A DNA stretch of 64,000 nt from Odontesthes bonariensis (Eukaryota; Chordata; Actinopteri; Atheriniformes; Atherinopsidae), in assembly GCF_027942865.1 (NCBI RefSeq), contig NC_134510.1:8466001-8530000 (forward strand), given 5' to 3'. A program made the position numbers and the translations under genes. Shown in pieces: positions 10,981-22,570 of this stretch (its first letter is position 1; the number at the start of each line of letters is the position of its first letter). Below the pieces are notes generated by a model. The model saw only the letters and a program-made list of their open reading frames with translations. It was not told the DNA's origin and did not search any database.

Positions 10981-11297
10981 CTTCCTTCTTGTTGTTGTTG
11001 TCGTTTGAGCTTCACGTGAGCTTCGCGCTGGTAGAAGTAGGGGCATACACGCATGCGCATTGCTTCTTCTATTGTTCTGGTGTAACCGGTGGGGGTGGCT
11101 TACAGCGCACCTAGAGGTGTGGCGTGTGTACTGCATCGTTTTCAGCAAGCGTGGCGTTGCCATGACCTGATACCACAGAAGCTTTCCTGTGTGGTCGCAA
11201 TAATTTTTGTACTCGGTTTATAAAAAAACCCTCGTTTCATTTTCGTGTAGCTAGCGCCTTACTTACACTTGTACTTTTGCTTTGAGGTGCTGCAAAG

Positions 11298-12369
11298 CAG
11301 TGTTGTGTGTGAACGAGTTCAAAATAACGCGTTCACTGAACACGCTCATTTTTTCGGGAACATTGAACTGAACGCAACACGTTTTTTAATAAAGAACTTG
11401 AACGTGAATGAGTTCACATTATGTGTCATGAACGGCAGACATCACTGTAAATGAACGTTGGAATTTGTTTTCCATTGAAAACTGAGTGACATCTGTTTTC
11501 TCTTTTGAAACGCAACGAGAGAAAGTTCCTCCCTCCTGTATTCTCGCTGGTGCCGCTTAAATCATGTATCACCAGACAGAAATGGTTTTGACATTGGGTG
11601 CGAAATGCATTGCGGGCAACGTAGTGTCCGGCTGAGAATAGTTGAATAACATACTGGCTTCCGAACGACGTTACCCGTGATGAATTGCGCGCGGAGGGCT
11701 GGAGGAGCGAGAGAGAGAGAGAGAGCAATGGCGAGAGTGAGTGAAAGGCAGCGCTGCAATTAAAAAAAAGGCTAGTGGAAATGATGGCACGGAGACAGAC
11801 ACCGATTCTCCTTATGAACATTTAAAACAATTTTACACTCTTGCAAACCAAGACCCCGACGGCAAAAATCTTACTTTTCTGTGTAAGATATGTCCACCTG
11901 CGCAGCAAAAACAAGTTAGGACATCAACAACGTCCTTCTCGAATTTGAAATGGCACATTGAGTTAAAACATCCCATCCAGTGTGAATGGCATGCATATAT
12001 GCACGCCCTCGAGGGTCATAAGGGAGGAAAGGGAAAAAAGACCCCCTGCCAACCCCAAACGCAAATGACACAGTCAACTGGTCTACCTTGTCTGTACTGC
12101 TGCAAGTTTCATCACCTGGTAAGAAACCCACAATTGCAGTGTCATGAGCAAATGTCTACAATGAGCAGTTTCAAAGAACGTATAGTGATTTCTAGCTCGT
12201 AGTGTGAAAAAAGTATTTATTTGAATATCTCACGAAAAAAGTAAAATGAACTGAACTTTGAACTAGTTCAGAATTAAAATTGTGAACTTTGAACGTGAAC
12301 AGTTCACTTTGAGCATGTATGAACTGAACTTGAACTAGTTCAGAAAAGCTGTGAACTGGCACAACACTG
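11298..12369. mobile_element. hAT transposon, 1072 bp, perfect 8-bp target duplication
   Basis: The ends are inverted: CAGTGTTGTG at 11298 and CACAACACTG at 12369. They are flanked by the identical 8 bp CTGCAAAG at 11290-11297 and 12370-12377, which is diagnostic of hAT insertion. Sub-terminal regions are full of GAACNNGTTC-type palindromic motifs on both sides. The interior retains a BED zinc-finger exon but no catalytic domain, so it is non-autonomous. Confidence 0.9.
11741..12130 (+). pseudogene. BED zinc-finger exon of a hAT transposase
   Basis: The frame contains FLCKICPPAQQK...SFSNLKWHIELKHP, a C-x2-C ... H-x4-H BED-type finger used by hAT transposases for DNA binding. No ATG sits in this frame at the start (the open frame begins at GTG 11741), and the hAT catalytic RNase-H-like domain and dimerisation region are missing. 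It is a relic of the autonomous parent element. Confidence 0.7.
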
Positions 12370-12694
12370 CTGCAAAGTGAGATCAGCTGGAGGAGGAAGC
12401 CTGGAACATACCACTCTTTCTAAAAGACTGGGGAGGGGAACTTTATTTGTTAAATTTGGCCTTAGTTTCTTAATTTTGTCACTTTAACATTCACTTATTA
12501 TTTGTGCTAAATCAGAATCAGAATCAGCTTTATTGGCCAGGTTTGACTAAACAAACAAGGAATTTGACTACGGTAACTTCACTCACAAAGTACAACACTC
12601 AACAATAACATGAAATAATAAAAATTAGAAATGCAGAACAGTAAGAGTTGAATTGATTATAAATATGAATAAATAGAAACTATGGGTGGGAATG

Positions 12695-14125
12695 CTATTC
12701 CTGGGTGTTCAACAGAGTGACTGCTTGGGGGAAGAAGCTGTCTTTGTGTCGTCTGGTTTTGGCAAGCAGTGCCCTGTATCGTCTGCCAGAGGGGAGGAGA
12801 TTGAACAGTTTGTGACCAGGATGTGAGGGGTCTGCAGAGATTTTTACTGCCCTTTTCCTGGCCCTGGACCGGTACAGGTCCTGTATGGAAGGGAGGTCAG
12901 TTCCAATAATCCTCTCTGCAGCCCTAATTGTCCGTTGCAGTTTGGCCCTGTCACGTTTGGTGGCTGACCCAAACCAGACAGTGATGGAGGTGCAGATGAC
13001 AGACTGGATGATCGCCGAGTAGAAAGTGGTCAGCAGCTCCTTAGGCAGATTAAACTTCCTTAGCTGTCTCAGGAAGTATAACCTCTGCTGGGCCTTTTTC
13101 TGGATAGTGACAATGTGGGGAGACCATTTTAGGTCCTGTGAGATGGTTGATCCCAGGAACCTAAAGGAATCCACATTGGACACTGTTTCGTTCTGAATGG
13201 TGAGTGGGGCGAGTTGGGGGGGGCTTCTCCTAAAGTCCATTTTCATCTCCACAGTCTTCTTGGGGTTAAGCTCCAGATGGTTCTGACTGCACCACTGGAC
13301 CAGCTGCTCCACCTCCTGTCTGTAGTCAGACTCATCCCCATCCTGGATCAGACCAATGACAGTGGTGTCATCCACAAACTTCAGGAGTTTTACAGATGGG
13401 CTCTTTGAGGTGCAGTCATTTGTGTAGAGGGAGAAGAGCAGTGGGGAGAGGACACACCCCTGTGGGGCGCCTGTACTGATAGACCGGGTCTTTGATGAGG
13501 TACTCCCCAGTCTGACATGCTGCTGCCTGTCTGACAGGAAGCTGATGATCCACTGACAGGTAGAGGCAGGCACTGATAACTGAGTGAGCTTCTGGTGTAG
13601 GAGTTCAGGCATGATGGTGTTGAACGCCGAGCTGAAGTCCACAAACAGGATCCTGGCGTACGTCCCTTGGGAGTCAAGATGTTGCAGGATGAATTGCAGT
13701 CCCATGTTGACGGCATCATCCGCCGACCTGTTTGCCCTGTAGGCAAACTGCAGAGGGTCCAGCATGGGTCCTGTTATGTCCTTCAGATGGGACAGCATCA
13801 GTCTTTCAAAGGATTTCATGACCACAGATGTCAGGGCGACAGGCCTGTAGTCATTCAAACCTGAGATGGAAGATTTTTTGGGGACTGGGATGATGGTGGA
13901 GCTTTTGAAGCAAGAGGGCACTTCACATAGTTTCAGGGACCAGTTGAAGATCTGCGTGAAGATTGGCGCCAGCTGTTCAGCACAGACGCGCAGACAAGAG
14001 GGTGATACGCCATCAGGTCCTGGAGCCTTCTTTATCTTTTGTTTCTGAAAGAGACTGTGCACATCCCTCTCACAAATCGTCAATGCAGGTGGGGGGAGGG
14101 GGTTGGGTGTTGAGGGGAAACCCAT
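12695..14125 (-). pseudogene. LINE reverse transcriptase region
   Basis: An open frame of 476 codons contains KKAPGPDGVSPSCLR, LNDYRPVALTS, FVDFSSAFNTI, GAPQGCVLSPLLF and the catalytic box KFVDDTTV. The YxDD tyrosine is Phe-Val here, as in many LINEs. The C-terminus has FLRQLRKFNLPKELL. The frame is intact over this block, but it is separated from the endonuclease and the linker (14638-14303) by stops, so it is probably inactive. Confidence 0.85.
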
Positions 14126-14706
14126 TGTACGTGATGGGTGTGATAGTGGGTGCTTTTCAAACCTGCAGTAAAAGTCGTTCAGGTCATCAGCCAGTCTGGG
14201 ATTATCATCAGGGTGGGGGGATGGTTTCTTGTAGTTGGTGACCTGTTGCAGACCTTTCCAAACTGATGCAGGATCATTTGAAGCTAAATTATTTTTTAGC
14301 TTCTAACTGTAGGATCTTTTGGCTACATTTATTTCCTTAGACAGTTTGTTCCTGGCCTGCTTATACAGATCCCGGTCCCCACTCCTGTAGGCCTCCTCTT
14401 TGGCTTGGCGTAGCTTCCTAAGATTAGGAGTGAACCAAGGTTTGCTGTTATTGTAAGTGCAGAAGGTCTTGGATTGCACACAGATGTCCTCGCAAAAACT
14501 GATATATGATGTTACAGTGTCAGTGAGGTCATTGAGGTCTGTAGCTGCGGCTACAAAAACACTCCAGTTGGTGCAGTCAAAGCAAGCCTGCAGCTCCAGC
14601 TTGGATTCCGTTGTCCAGTTCTTAACAGTCTTTACCACGGGTTTAGAAGTTTTCAGTTTCTGCTTATAGGTTGGGATGAGGTGCAGCAGACAGTGGTCTG
14701 AGAGTC

Positions 14707-15612
14707 CTAGAGCTGCCCGTGAAACGGCGCGGTAGGCATCTTTAAAACGGTGTAACAGTGGTCCAGAGTGTTTTTGTCCCTGGTGGGAATCTTGATATGC
14801 TGTCTGTATTTAGGGAGTTCCTTACTGAGATTGGCGCTGTTAAAATCCCCAACAATAATGGCGAGAGAGTCCGGATGGTTTTTCTCAATGTCTGTTATCC
14901 GATCAGCCAGCTGTTGTAACGCGTCTACAACGCAAGCTTGTGGTGGGATGTAAACACCGACCATAACAAACGACGAGAATTCTCGCGGAGAATAGAAGGG
15001 CTTGCAGTTTATGAAGAGAGTCTCTAAGTGTGGGCTGCATGTTTTTCCCAGCACTGTGATATCTGTGCACCAACCTTCGTTTAAATAGAAGCATATTCCT
15101 CCACCTTTCATTTTCCCTGCTAATCCTGTATTCCGATCTGAACGGATGAGTTGAAATCCAGGCAGTTGGAGTGCGTTGTCCGGGATTCTATCGCTGAGCC
15201 ATGTCTCGGTGAAACACAGGGCAGCAGATCTCCGTAAGTCCGAGTTGGTTTGGTTTAGAAGCAACAGCTCATCCATCTTATTTGCTAGAGACCGCACATT
15301 TGCCAGATGAATTGCTGGGAGCGAGGTGCGTAGTCCCCGCTTCCTTAATTTCACTAGGACGCCAGCTCTCTTCCCCCGCTTGCGTCTCCGACAGATTCGG
15401 TGGAGAACTGCAGCTCCTCCAATCAGTATTTCGGAAAAAGTTGTTGGGTCGGAAAAAAAAGGAGAAAAAGTTCCAAAAGAGCTTGGCCTGATGCTTAGCA
15501 GTTCTTCCCTTGTAAAAGTTACTGATAAATTATCACAGAAAACGTGATAAACACACAAAAACAGACAAAGTACAAGAGAGCGAAGTCCCGAGGCTGCCAT
15601 TTGCGGCGCCAT
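14707..15612 (-). pseudogene. LINE endonuclease region
   Basis: An open frame of 301 codons contains the endonuclease landmarks LPAIHLANVRSLANK (N-terminal), FTETWL, GGGICFYL, VGDFN and LDHCYT. These match APE-type endonucleases that nick target DNA for retrotransposition. The frame is lost at its end by a small indel near 14745, after which the next block (SDHCLLH) is in another frame. The N-terminal 100 residues, rich in hydrophobic and basic residues, are probably non-catalytic. Confidence 0.8.
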
Positions 15613-16346
15613 GGCAACTATTAAAGTTAGTTTTGCTTTATTTGTTTTATATTTTGCTGTAGGTAATTTTGTAACTTTTCCCTTTTATTATGCTCCCTCA
15701 TGTGGCAGATTTGGGTTACTCCGTCTCTATTTAAGCAGCCTTTGGTTCTTTGTTTGGAGGTCAGTTTTTGGTTGTGTTACTGTTAAATTAGTTGACCTCA
15801 TTTTAGTTGGGGCCAAATCTTTTTTTGTATGATTTAATTGTTATTCATATTTGACTTTTTTGGATTTATTCATTTTTTGTAACTATTAAATTGAAATTGT
15901 TTCTCATATTTTGAATACCTTTGTCCTTAATTAAGCATGGTCCCTCATACTGTTATTGTAATAACAGTTGTTGTTACATTCGAATTACACTTCTAACATT
16001 TTGATAGTTATCTAAAGATGTTTTAGTTTTTTTTTAAATCATCACAGACCACATGATTTTGATAAATTCACATGTTATCCCGATTACATTACTTACCAAA
16101 GTCTCTTCAGTCCTGAGGGCAAGTCCGTGATTGAAAATGGCGGAGATGACTACTGTACTTCTCTAGTTCAGGGATGTAAAGTAGATAAGATGGCTGCCAG
16201 TGACACACACACTTTTACACCTGTTGACGCCCCCAGGGGACAGCCTCCTGTGACCGTGATTTGCATTTTGTAAATTAAAATGAACACAAAATGCGACACA
16301 CCAAACATTTATGCCATGGTAATAATCAACAGTAGCTCTTTATTAC
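15613..16346. other. no gene seen
   Basis: This is AT-rich sequence with no supported ORF, repeat or RNA gene. Confidence 0.5.
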
Positions 16347-17277
16347 AATAGAATAGAATAGAATAGAATAGAAAAATACTTTATTTATCCCCCAATGGGG
16401 GAAATTCAAATTCGTCAAGTAGCTCAACATTTTTTTAAAAATATTTACAATGATTGAATTAACAACAATAAAACAACAATAATAATACTACTACTAACTA
16501 AATAATAATAAATGACTAAATGGCAAAATAAACAAATAAATAGAAATCAATCATTCAATTTGAGAAGAACTCAGCAGTCACTGTTAAAAAGCCTTATGGC
16601 TGTGGGAACAAAGGACCTCCTGAACCTCTCAGTCCTGCAGCGCAGAGAGATGAGCCTCTCACTGCAGCTGCTCCTCTGTCCTGTCAGGATGCTGTGGACA
16701 GGATGTTTATTATTCTCCATCACAGAATCTAACTTCCTCCTCATCCGTTTCTCCACCACAGCACCGAGAGGGTCCAGCCTTCTGCCTACAACAGAACCAG
16801 CCTTTTTCACCAGTTTGTCCAGGCGCCTACAGTTTCTGTCTGTAGTGCAACTCCCCCAGCAGACAGCAGAATAGAACAGTGCACTCTCAACGATAGTGTG
16901 ATAAAACATGCACATCATATCACTGCAGACATTGAAGGACCTGAGCCGTCTCAGGAAAAAGAGACGGCTCTGGCCCCTCCTGTAAACTGCGTCTACGTTG
17001 GCAGACCACTCCAGTTTATTATCCAGCACCACCCCCAGGTATTTGCAGGTCTGAACAGTCTCTATCTCCCCTCCGTCAAAGCAGACTGACTGGTATGGGG
17101 TTTTAGATCTCCTGAAGTCCACCACCAGCTCTTTGGTTTTGGTGGTGTTCAGGAGCAAACAGTTATTTTTGGTCCAGTCAGTAAAGGCCTCCACAAGGTC
17201 CCTGTACTCCTTCTCCTGTTCGCCGCGCTCACATGCCACAACAGCCGTATCATCAGAATACTTCTGAATGTGGCACT
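16347..17277 (-). mobile_element. 5'-truncated LINE (RT C-terminal half), (TTCTA)n tail
   Basis: On minus, an open frame of 222 codons (17239-16571) starts within the RT after the YSDD box. It carries TKTKELVVDFRRSKTPYQS, CKYLGVVLDNKLEW and RLFFLRRLRSFNVCSD. The 3' UTR ends with a GGGGGATAAATAAAG stem-like motif and five GAATA/TTCTA units at 16347-16372. The protein is close to that of the LINE at 37797, which shows they are the same family. It is truncated at 17277. Confidence 0.85.
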
Positions 17278-17278
17278 G

Positions 17279-18080
17279 CGTTTCTCCAGTGCATTTAACA
17301 CAATTCAGCCTGATCTGCTTCGTCTGAAACTCCAGAAGACTCAGGTGGAGGCGTCAACAATCACCTGGATTAATGACTACTTGACAAACAGACCACAGTT
17401 TGTCAGACTGAAGAATTGTGTGTCTAACCAGGTGATCAGCAGCACAGGAGCACCACAGGGGACTGTACTCTCACCATTCCTTTTCACTCTGTACAGTTCA
17501 GACTTCCAGTACAAGTCCGACTCCTGTCATCTACAGAAATATTCAGATGACTCTGCAGTTGTCGGGTGTATCAGAGATGGACAAGAAGCTGAGTACAGAG
17601 AGCTGGTGGACCGCTTTGTGGCATGGTGTGGGAACAATCATCTCATCTTGAATGTTAACAAAACCAAGGAGATGATTGTAGATTTCAGGAGAAACAGGGT
17701 CAGATCAAACCCTGTTTCCATCATGGGAGAAGAAGTGGAGGTGGTTGAGGAATATAAATACCTTGGTGTTCATGTGGACAACAGACTGGACTGGAGACAC
17801 AACAGTGAAGCAATCTATAAGAAAGGACAGAGCAGACTGTACTTCTTGAGGAAGCTAAGGTCCTTCAAAGTTTGCAGCAAGATGTTGCAGATCTTCTACA
17901 AGTCTGTTGTTGAGAGCGTCATTTCCTCTTGCGTCATCTATTGGGGCAGCAGCATCAGAACCAGGGACCTAAAAAGACTCAACAACCTGATAAAGAAGGC
18001 TGGTTCTGTTCTGGGGACGACTGTGGAACCTCTGGAGACAATAATGCAAAGAAGGATTTCAGTACCAGCTCGGTACTGAT
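17279..18080 (+). mobile_element. 5'-truncated LINE of a second subfamily, RT fragment
   Basis: A plus-strand frame (17270-18079) contains FSSAFNTIQPDLLRLKLQ, STGAPQGTVLSPFLFTLYSS, the catalytic YSDDSAVVG and RLYFLRKLRSFKVCSK. It is only moderately similar to the minus-strand LINE immediately to its left, so it is a separate insertion. After residue QRRISVPARY the frame leaves the LINE pattern, and the usual 3' UTR is not recognisable. Confidence 0.8.
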
Positions 18081-19480
18081 ATGGTGCTCCTGGGGGAGGC
18101 CGGGACCACCAGGTCGTCTAAGGAGGGGAGAACCGGCCCAGGTCGGAAACGGAGCAGGTCAAAGCCCCCGTGCCGCTCAGTGGTGGGATCGCACCTGTGA
18201 TTAGACGCTGCAGTGCAGCCTGAGTCATACAGCGGGACCCAGTCTTTTTACACTCTTTGTTCTCTCCAACAAAATACTGGGACAACACACACGCTCCAAC
18301 ATCACCTCTTTACACGTTACAGCAGTTTCTCCATCTTCTCTTTTCCATTGAAAAGCACAGCTGTTTCTTGGACCGACAGCGCCCCCACCTGGAGAAGACG
18401 AGCAACGACCATCAGCCACATCACTCACCGCTGCTTCACAGATACACTCTGCTCCATCACTCACTGAATCAAGCTGCTGCTGTCACATCACACACACTTT
18501 GAGGAGACTTTTCCTGCTTTGATTAATTGAATACGTCCACAGAGATTCTTTTGGGGTGACAATGAGACACACACAACATAAATATGCAAATATTTTTGAC
18601 TGTATCATGTGACCTTCTCTACAGTTCTTGGATGTTTGTTAGATTATAATATCAGCACTTGACATCTCCGAGTATGTGCAACACTCAGACTATAAGACAG
18701 TGATGCAGATGAACTGGAAGAATTCTTACTGTTGAACAGCAGAAGTGTAAAGTGAAACATGCTGTGTGTGTTACTGTGCTCATGAGTATTATTTCATGTC
18801 TTCTGCTGTGACAGAGGTCGTACTAATTCTGTGAATTACAACATTCGCTTTGCTCCAATCGTGCAGTTGTGTGGCAACATCACACTTACACTGATTTTTA
18901 TTTGAAAATGTCTCTGACTGTTTCTGCAGAGGTGATATGTGGTTTTATTACAAGTGCTTCTACTTCTGCTCAGTTAACATGTTAAACAGGATCTTTTTAA
19001 AACAACCTGATGTGTAATTTAAAGTGTGCGTTATTTATCTCAACAGTTAGGTGTTAGAAATGAGCAGTTTCTCCTCTCTCAGGTAGCTGTGGTATTTATC
19101 AAAATCCCTTCCTGTAATTGTACATTTTAGTTAATGGAGTCAAATATTCTGAGATGGAGACAGGATTCTAAATTGTTAGTGTTGCTGGCTTTCAGGGTGA
19201 GAAATGAATTACATGTTAAAATGAAATGAGGGCTGAGTCTTTGTACTGACGAACACAACTGGGAGTTCTATAGTTCACTTCCTGAAAAATACTAAAGAAC
19301 AAACATGAAGATGGATCACTGAAGGTTTCTTTATACCTGTGATGGAAAACAAACACAGTTTTGTTGCTTCATATTTGTTTTAGCATCAATTCAACTAAAA
19401 AAAGAACTTGAATTTAGATTTTTTTTTTTCTGTATAAGATACTTAAAAAGGAAGAAACTGAAACATTTCCACTCAAATTG
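18081..19480. other. no gene seen
   Basis: No supported coding region. The first 400 bp are GC-richer and may be diverged 3' sequence of the LINE upstream. The rest is ordinary AT-rich DNA. Confidence 0.4.
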
Positions 19481-19680
19481 ATGATGATGATGATGATGAT
19501 AGTAATTTATTTCAGACAAAACATTTCACCGGTCAGTGCAAAGCAAACACAAAGTACATAATAAATTATAAATAAATTTCTTGAAGACACATCACATCGG
19601 TGATTATGAGTCTGAAAAGGAGTATGATGAAGTATAACTTATAAATTCATATCAACTATAAACTGTAAGTTATCGTCTGA
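19481..19680 (-). repeat. short-repeat (ATG/ATC) run and probable L2-like LINE tail
   Basis: A TGATGATGATG run is followed on plus by AGTAATTTATTTCAGACA. This looks like the 3' terminus of an L2-type LINE in minus orientation. It has no ORF. Confidence 0.4.
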
Positions 19681-19762
19681 CTCTGTCTGAATATTATTCC
19701 TGTAAGAGAAGGAGTGGATCAAACACTGTAAACAAATACAACAACACAATGTTAAAACCAGT

Positions 19763-20030
19763 GGCGGCTCCTGACATTTTTTTTAGGTAGTGCAATTTCC
19801 AGTCTGTGAAAGCTGCATCAGAGTGTGCTGTGCGAAGCTGAACCGATTGCACTGATTCAAGCCTGTTATGTTCCCACGCAGGAAATAAAATGTCCAATTG
19901 TCCAGAAACTCCTTGTCTTCCTTAAATAAACACAACGCAGAGTCACTTTGGTTATTTGGTCTGCCAAAGTTATGTCCATAAGTACCATACAAGTCCATAG
20001 GACTGAGGTATATTTGTCTAGGTAGCATAA
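19763..20030 (-). pseudogene. hAT-like fragment with terminal motif CAGTGGCGGCTCC
   Basis: CAGTGGCGGCTCCTGAC at 19763 resembles a hAT terminus. A minus frame (20028-19783) reads MDLYGTYGHNFGRPNN and CLFKEDKEFLDNW, which looks protein-like, but I cannot assign a domain. A possible second end lies near 20430, imperfect and without matching duplications. Confidence 0.35.
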
Positions 20031-20586
20031 TTTATTGTAATAATTTTTAATACATTTTTGTTATTTTTTGCATAATTTGCCAATCAGTTAATATTACACC
20101 TTAACCATTATTTATTTATTTTCCTCATATTGTTCCAGGATTCTATGAAATAAGTAAACACATAAGCTCTTAATGATAGGATTCATTCAATTTTCATTCT
20201 AAAGAATGTAATTAAAATGACAACATATAAATCCAAGTCAAGTGTTTATTGAAGTTTTGGAAAATATGACTTAGAAAAGTATAACCAGTTGTCAAACATG
20301 GTTAAGTGCAGCTTACTTATGTGAGATTTCGGTGTGAGATTTAAAAAAAAAAAAAAAAAAAAAAAACAAAAAAACTCTGTGTTTGGTAGTGCGTCGCACA
20401 AATCGGCCCTATGAAGGAACCGCTGCTGCTCTTAACCCGTATTTTACGGGTGGCCGACACGTGCAAACGCGCTGCAAACGACGAAACAAATCCAACAGTA
20501 AAACGCTGCAAGAGAAAAATGCGGCAATCACAAAAACGACCGGAGCACACGCGCTGCAAACATCAAAACACATGCAAGAAAAAAAT

Positions 20587-20812
20587 GCGCTGCAAACTTC
20601 AAAACACATGCAAGACAGAAACGCTGCAAACATCAAAACACATGCAAGACAGAAACGCTGCAAACATCAAAACACATGCAAGACAGAAACGCTGAAAACA
20701 TCAAAACACATGCAAGACAGAAACGCTGCAAACTTCAAAACACATGCAAGACAGAAACGCTGCAAACTTCAAAACACATGCAAGACAGAAACGCTGCAAA
20801 CATCAAAACACA
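20587..20812. repeat. 34-bp tandem array, left arm (about 6-7 units)
   Basis: The unit contains ACGCTGCAAACATCAAAACA and CATGCAAGACAGAA, with starts at 20587, 20621, 20655, 20689, 20723, 20757 and 20791. The first unit is diverged. Since 34 is not a multiple of 3, each frame gives a repeating peptide. Confidence 0.9.
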
Positions 20813-21070
20813 ACGGAAGTTCGCCAGGCCACTAGGCGGTCTCGACCTGTGGGATAGGGGATCGACTATGGGAGATCTACCATATAATGAAAGAGAAGAA
20901 AGTCAAAAGGTACGTTGTCATTTATGTCTTTTTTAAACACTTGGCCGTAATCTTTTACTTTATTATAGAAGAGCAGCGGAGTTATGTCGCTATTATAAGG
21001 TAAAAGATTACGGCCAAGTGTTTAAAAAAGACATAAATGACAACGTACCTTTTGACTTTCTTCTCTTTCA

Positions 21071-22181
21071 TTAAAGCAGGGCTCAGTAATACGGGGTTTG
21101 TTTACCATGCAATACACATCCCAAAGCTGTAGGGGGAGCTCCGTAGAAAATAGGCGACAGTCTAGCCAGACTGTCGTAAACCCACCAGAGGCAATTTACG
21201 GTTTATTTTTCAAGACACTGGCAGAGAGTTGGAGAAGTAGAGATGCTTAACTCGAATCTTTTGGGCAATCCGGGCTGATTTGATCATTTCGAGGAGGGGA
21301 TTCGAGTTATACGGACCACTTGAATCACTTATTAAAAAAAAAAAAAAAAAACCCTTTCTGCCGTTTAGTGGCTATGCGCCTCGCTTTTTTTTGTCCCATT
21401 TATCAATTAATTTTGATAAATCAAAGAGCAGCCTACGGCTACAAGTTCATTCATTTATTTTTGTCAAGTAATAATTCAATTCCATTTTATCTGAAAGCCA
21501 GACACAACAGCTAGTGTGTGCATTTACACAGCGACAAATGTGGTAGCATTAGGTGAGGCAATGCTGAGTTTAGACCTACAAGTAAACAACATGGAATGAT
21601 CTTGCCCTCCCTATATCACTAAATGATTATTTTTCAACGACTGTACAAGATGCATGAAGCCACGCTAACCGAGCCTGTAGCTGCCGACTGGGCGCTCGCT
21701 CGTCAAGTCACGAGACAGAATCGAAACTTAAAAAGCTCTGAGTTGGCATGGATTCGCTACCTGCCCGTCTGACCGCTGAATCGCTGGCTCTGGGTGACTC
21801 AGTGGTCAGACGGGCAAGTAGCGGTGGTTCTGCCATCACGATATCTATTACAAACTATATTACAACTCTAGAAGCTAACCACATTCAATTTAGCCGTCGA
21901 CAGCTAATGGAGAGGGGGTGTGTCTCTCAGGCTCCCTGGCTCGGCTCAGAGCCCTTTAGACCTGCCGTGAAGCAGTAGTTCTCGGCTTTCGTGTGTCGCG
22001 AGACTTCCAGAGCTAAACAAAGCACGCGGCGCCACAGGCAAAGTTGCAAGCGCTGTTTCGGGCTAGGGCCACCAGATGGAGATGGAAATGCCACCGTTTT
22101 CATCGGAACGGGTCAGCCAAGCTATCTGATGATTGCCAAGCAATTTTATGACCATGAAAAAGTTGCATAGCATGTCTTTAA
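21071..22181. mobile_element. TTAA-target DNA element inserted in the right arm of the foldback
   Basis: The element is flanked by TTAA at 21071-21074 and 22178-22181. Ends read TTAAAGCAGGGCTCAGTAA and, on the other strand, TTAAAGACATGCTATGCAAC. Removing it joins 21070 to 22178 and restores complementarity with the left arm (CTTTCATTA(A)TATGGTAG). The interior has no complete transposase. Its first 150 bp share a GGGGGAGCTCC motif with the element at 35507-35935. Confidence 0.75.
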
Positions 22182-22254
22182 TATGGTAGATCTCCTATAG
22201 TTGATCCCCTATCCCACAGGTCGAGACCCCCTAGTGGCCTGGCGAACTTCCGTT

Positions 22255-22570
22255 GTGTTTTGAAGTTTGCAGCGTTTCTGTCTTGCATGTGTTTTGATGT
22301 TTGCAGCGTTTCTGTCTTGCATGTGTTTTGATGTTTTCAGCGTTTCTGTCTTGCATGTGTTTTGATGTTTGCAGCGTTTCTGTCTTGCATGTGTTTTGAT
22401 GTTTTCAGCGTTTCTGTCTTGCATGTGTTTTGATGTTGGCAGCGTTTCTGTCTTGCATGTGTTTTGATGTTGGCAGCGTTTCTGTCTTGCATGTGTTTTG
22501 ATGTTGGCAGGGTTTCTGTCTTGCATGTGTTTTGATGTTTTCAGCGTTTCTGTCTTGCATGTGTTTTGGG
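22255..22570. repeat. 34-bp tandem array, right arm (9 units, inverted)
   Basis: This is the same 34-bp unit as the left array, in reverse complement (CAGCGTTTCTGTCTTGCATG). I count nine copies of TTTCTGTCTTGCATG against six in the left array. Units differ mainly at the base pair preceding CAG (TTG, TTT or TGG). Confidence 0.9.

Larger units (their letters stand above)
7588..11175. mobile_element. PIF/Harbinger element: deleted transposase plus intact Myb/SANT gene
   Basis: The two genes are arranged tail to tail, transposase remnant on plus (7912-8697) and Myb/SANT-like gene on minus (10980-9764). This is the usual two-gene organisation of animal Harbinger elements. The left edge (TTACATGGAAACG) and the right edge (read inward on minus, TCATGGCAACG) share a short degenerate terminal inversion. 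Exact ends and target duplications are not secure. The interior has short direct repeats. Confidence 0.6.
12509..15612 (-). mobile_element. near-full-length LINE (Jockey/CR1/L2 group), broken
   Basis: Read on minus, the element runs from about 15612 to a 3' tail of repeated GATTCT units at 12530-12509. It encodes an apurinic-type endonuclease followed by a reverse transcriptase. The frame changes near 14745, and a stop breaks it again between 14303 and 14126. A 3' UTR of about 180 bp follows the RT. The group is inferred from motif style, not from alignment. Confidence 0.8.

Noticed and set aside
20383-20936. Apparent repetitive proteins of 84-150 residues on both strands (KTHARQKRCK-like repeats)
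   Set aside because: They come from the 34-bp tandem repeat, which has no stop in several frames; three frames give cyclic versions of the same peptide. No start context or homology.
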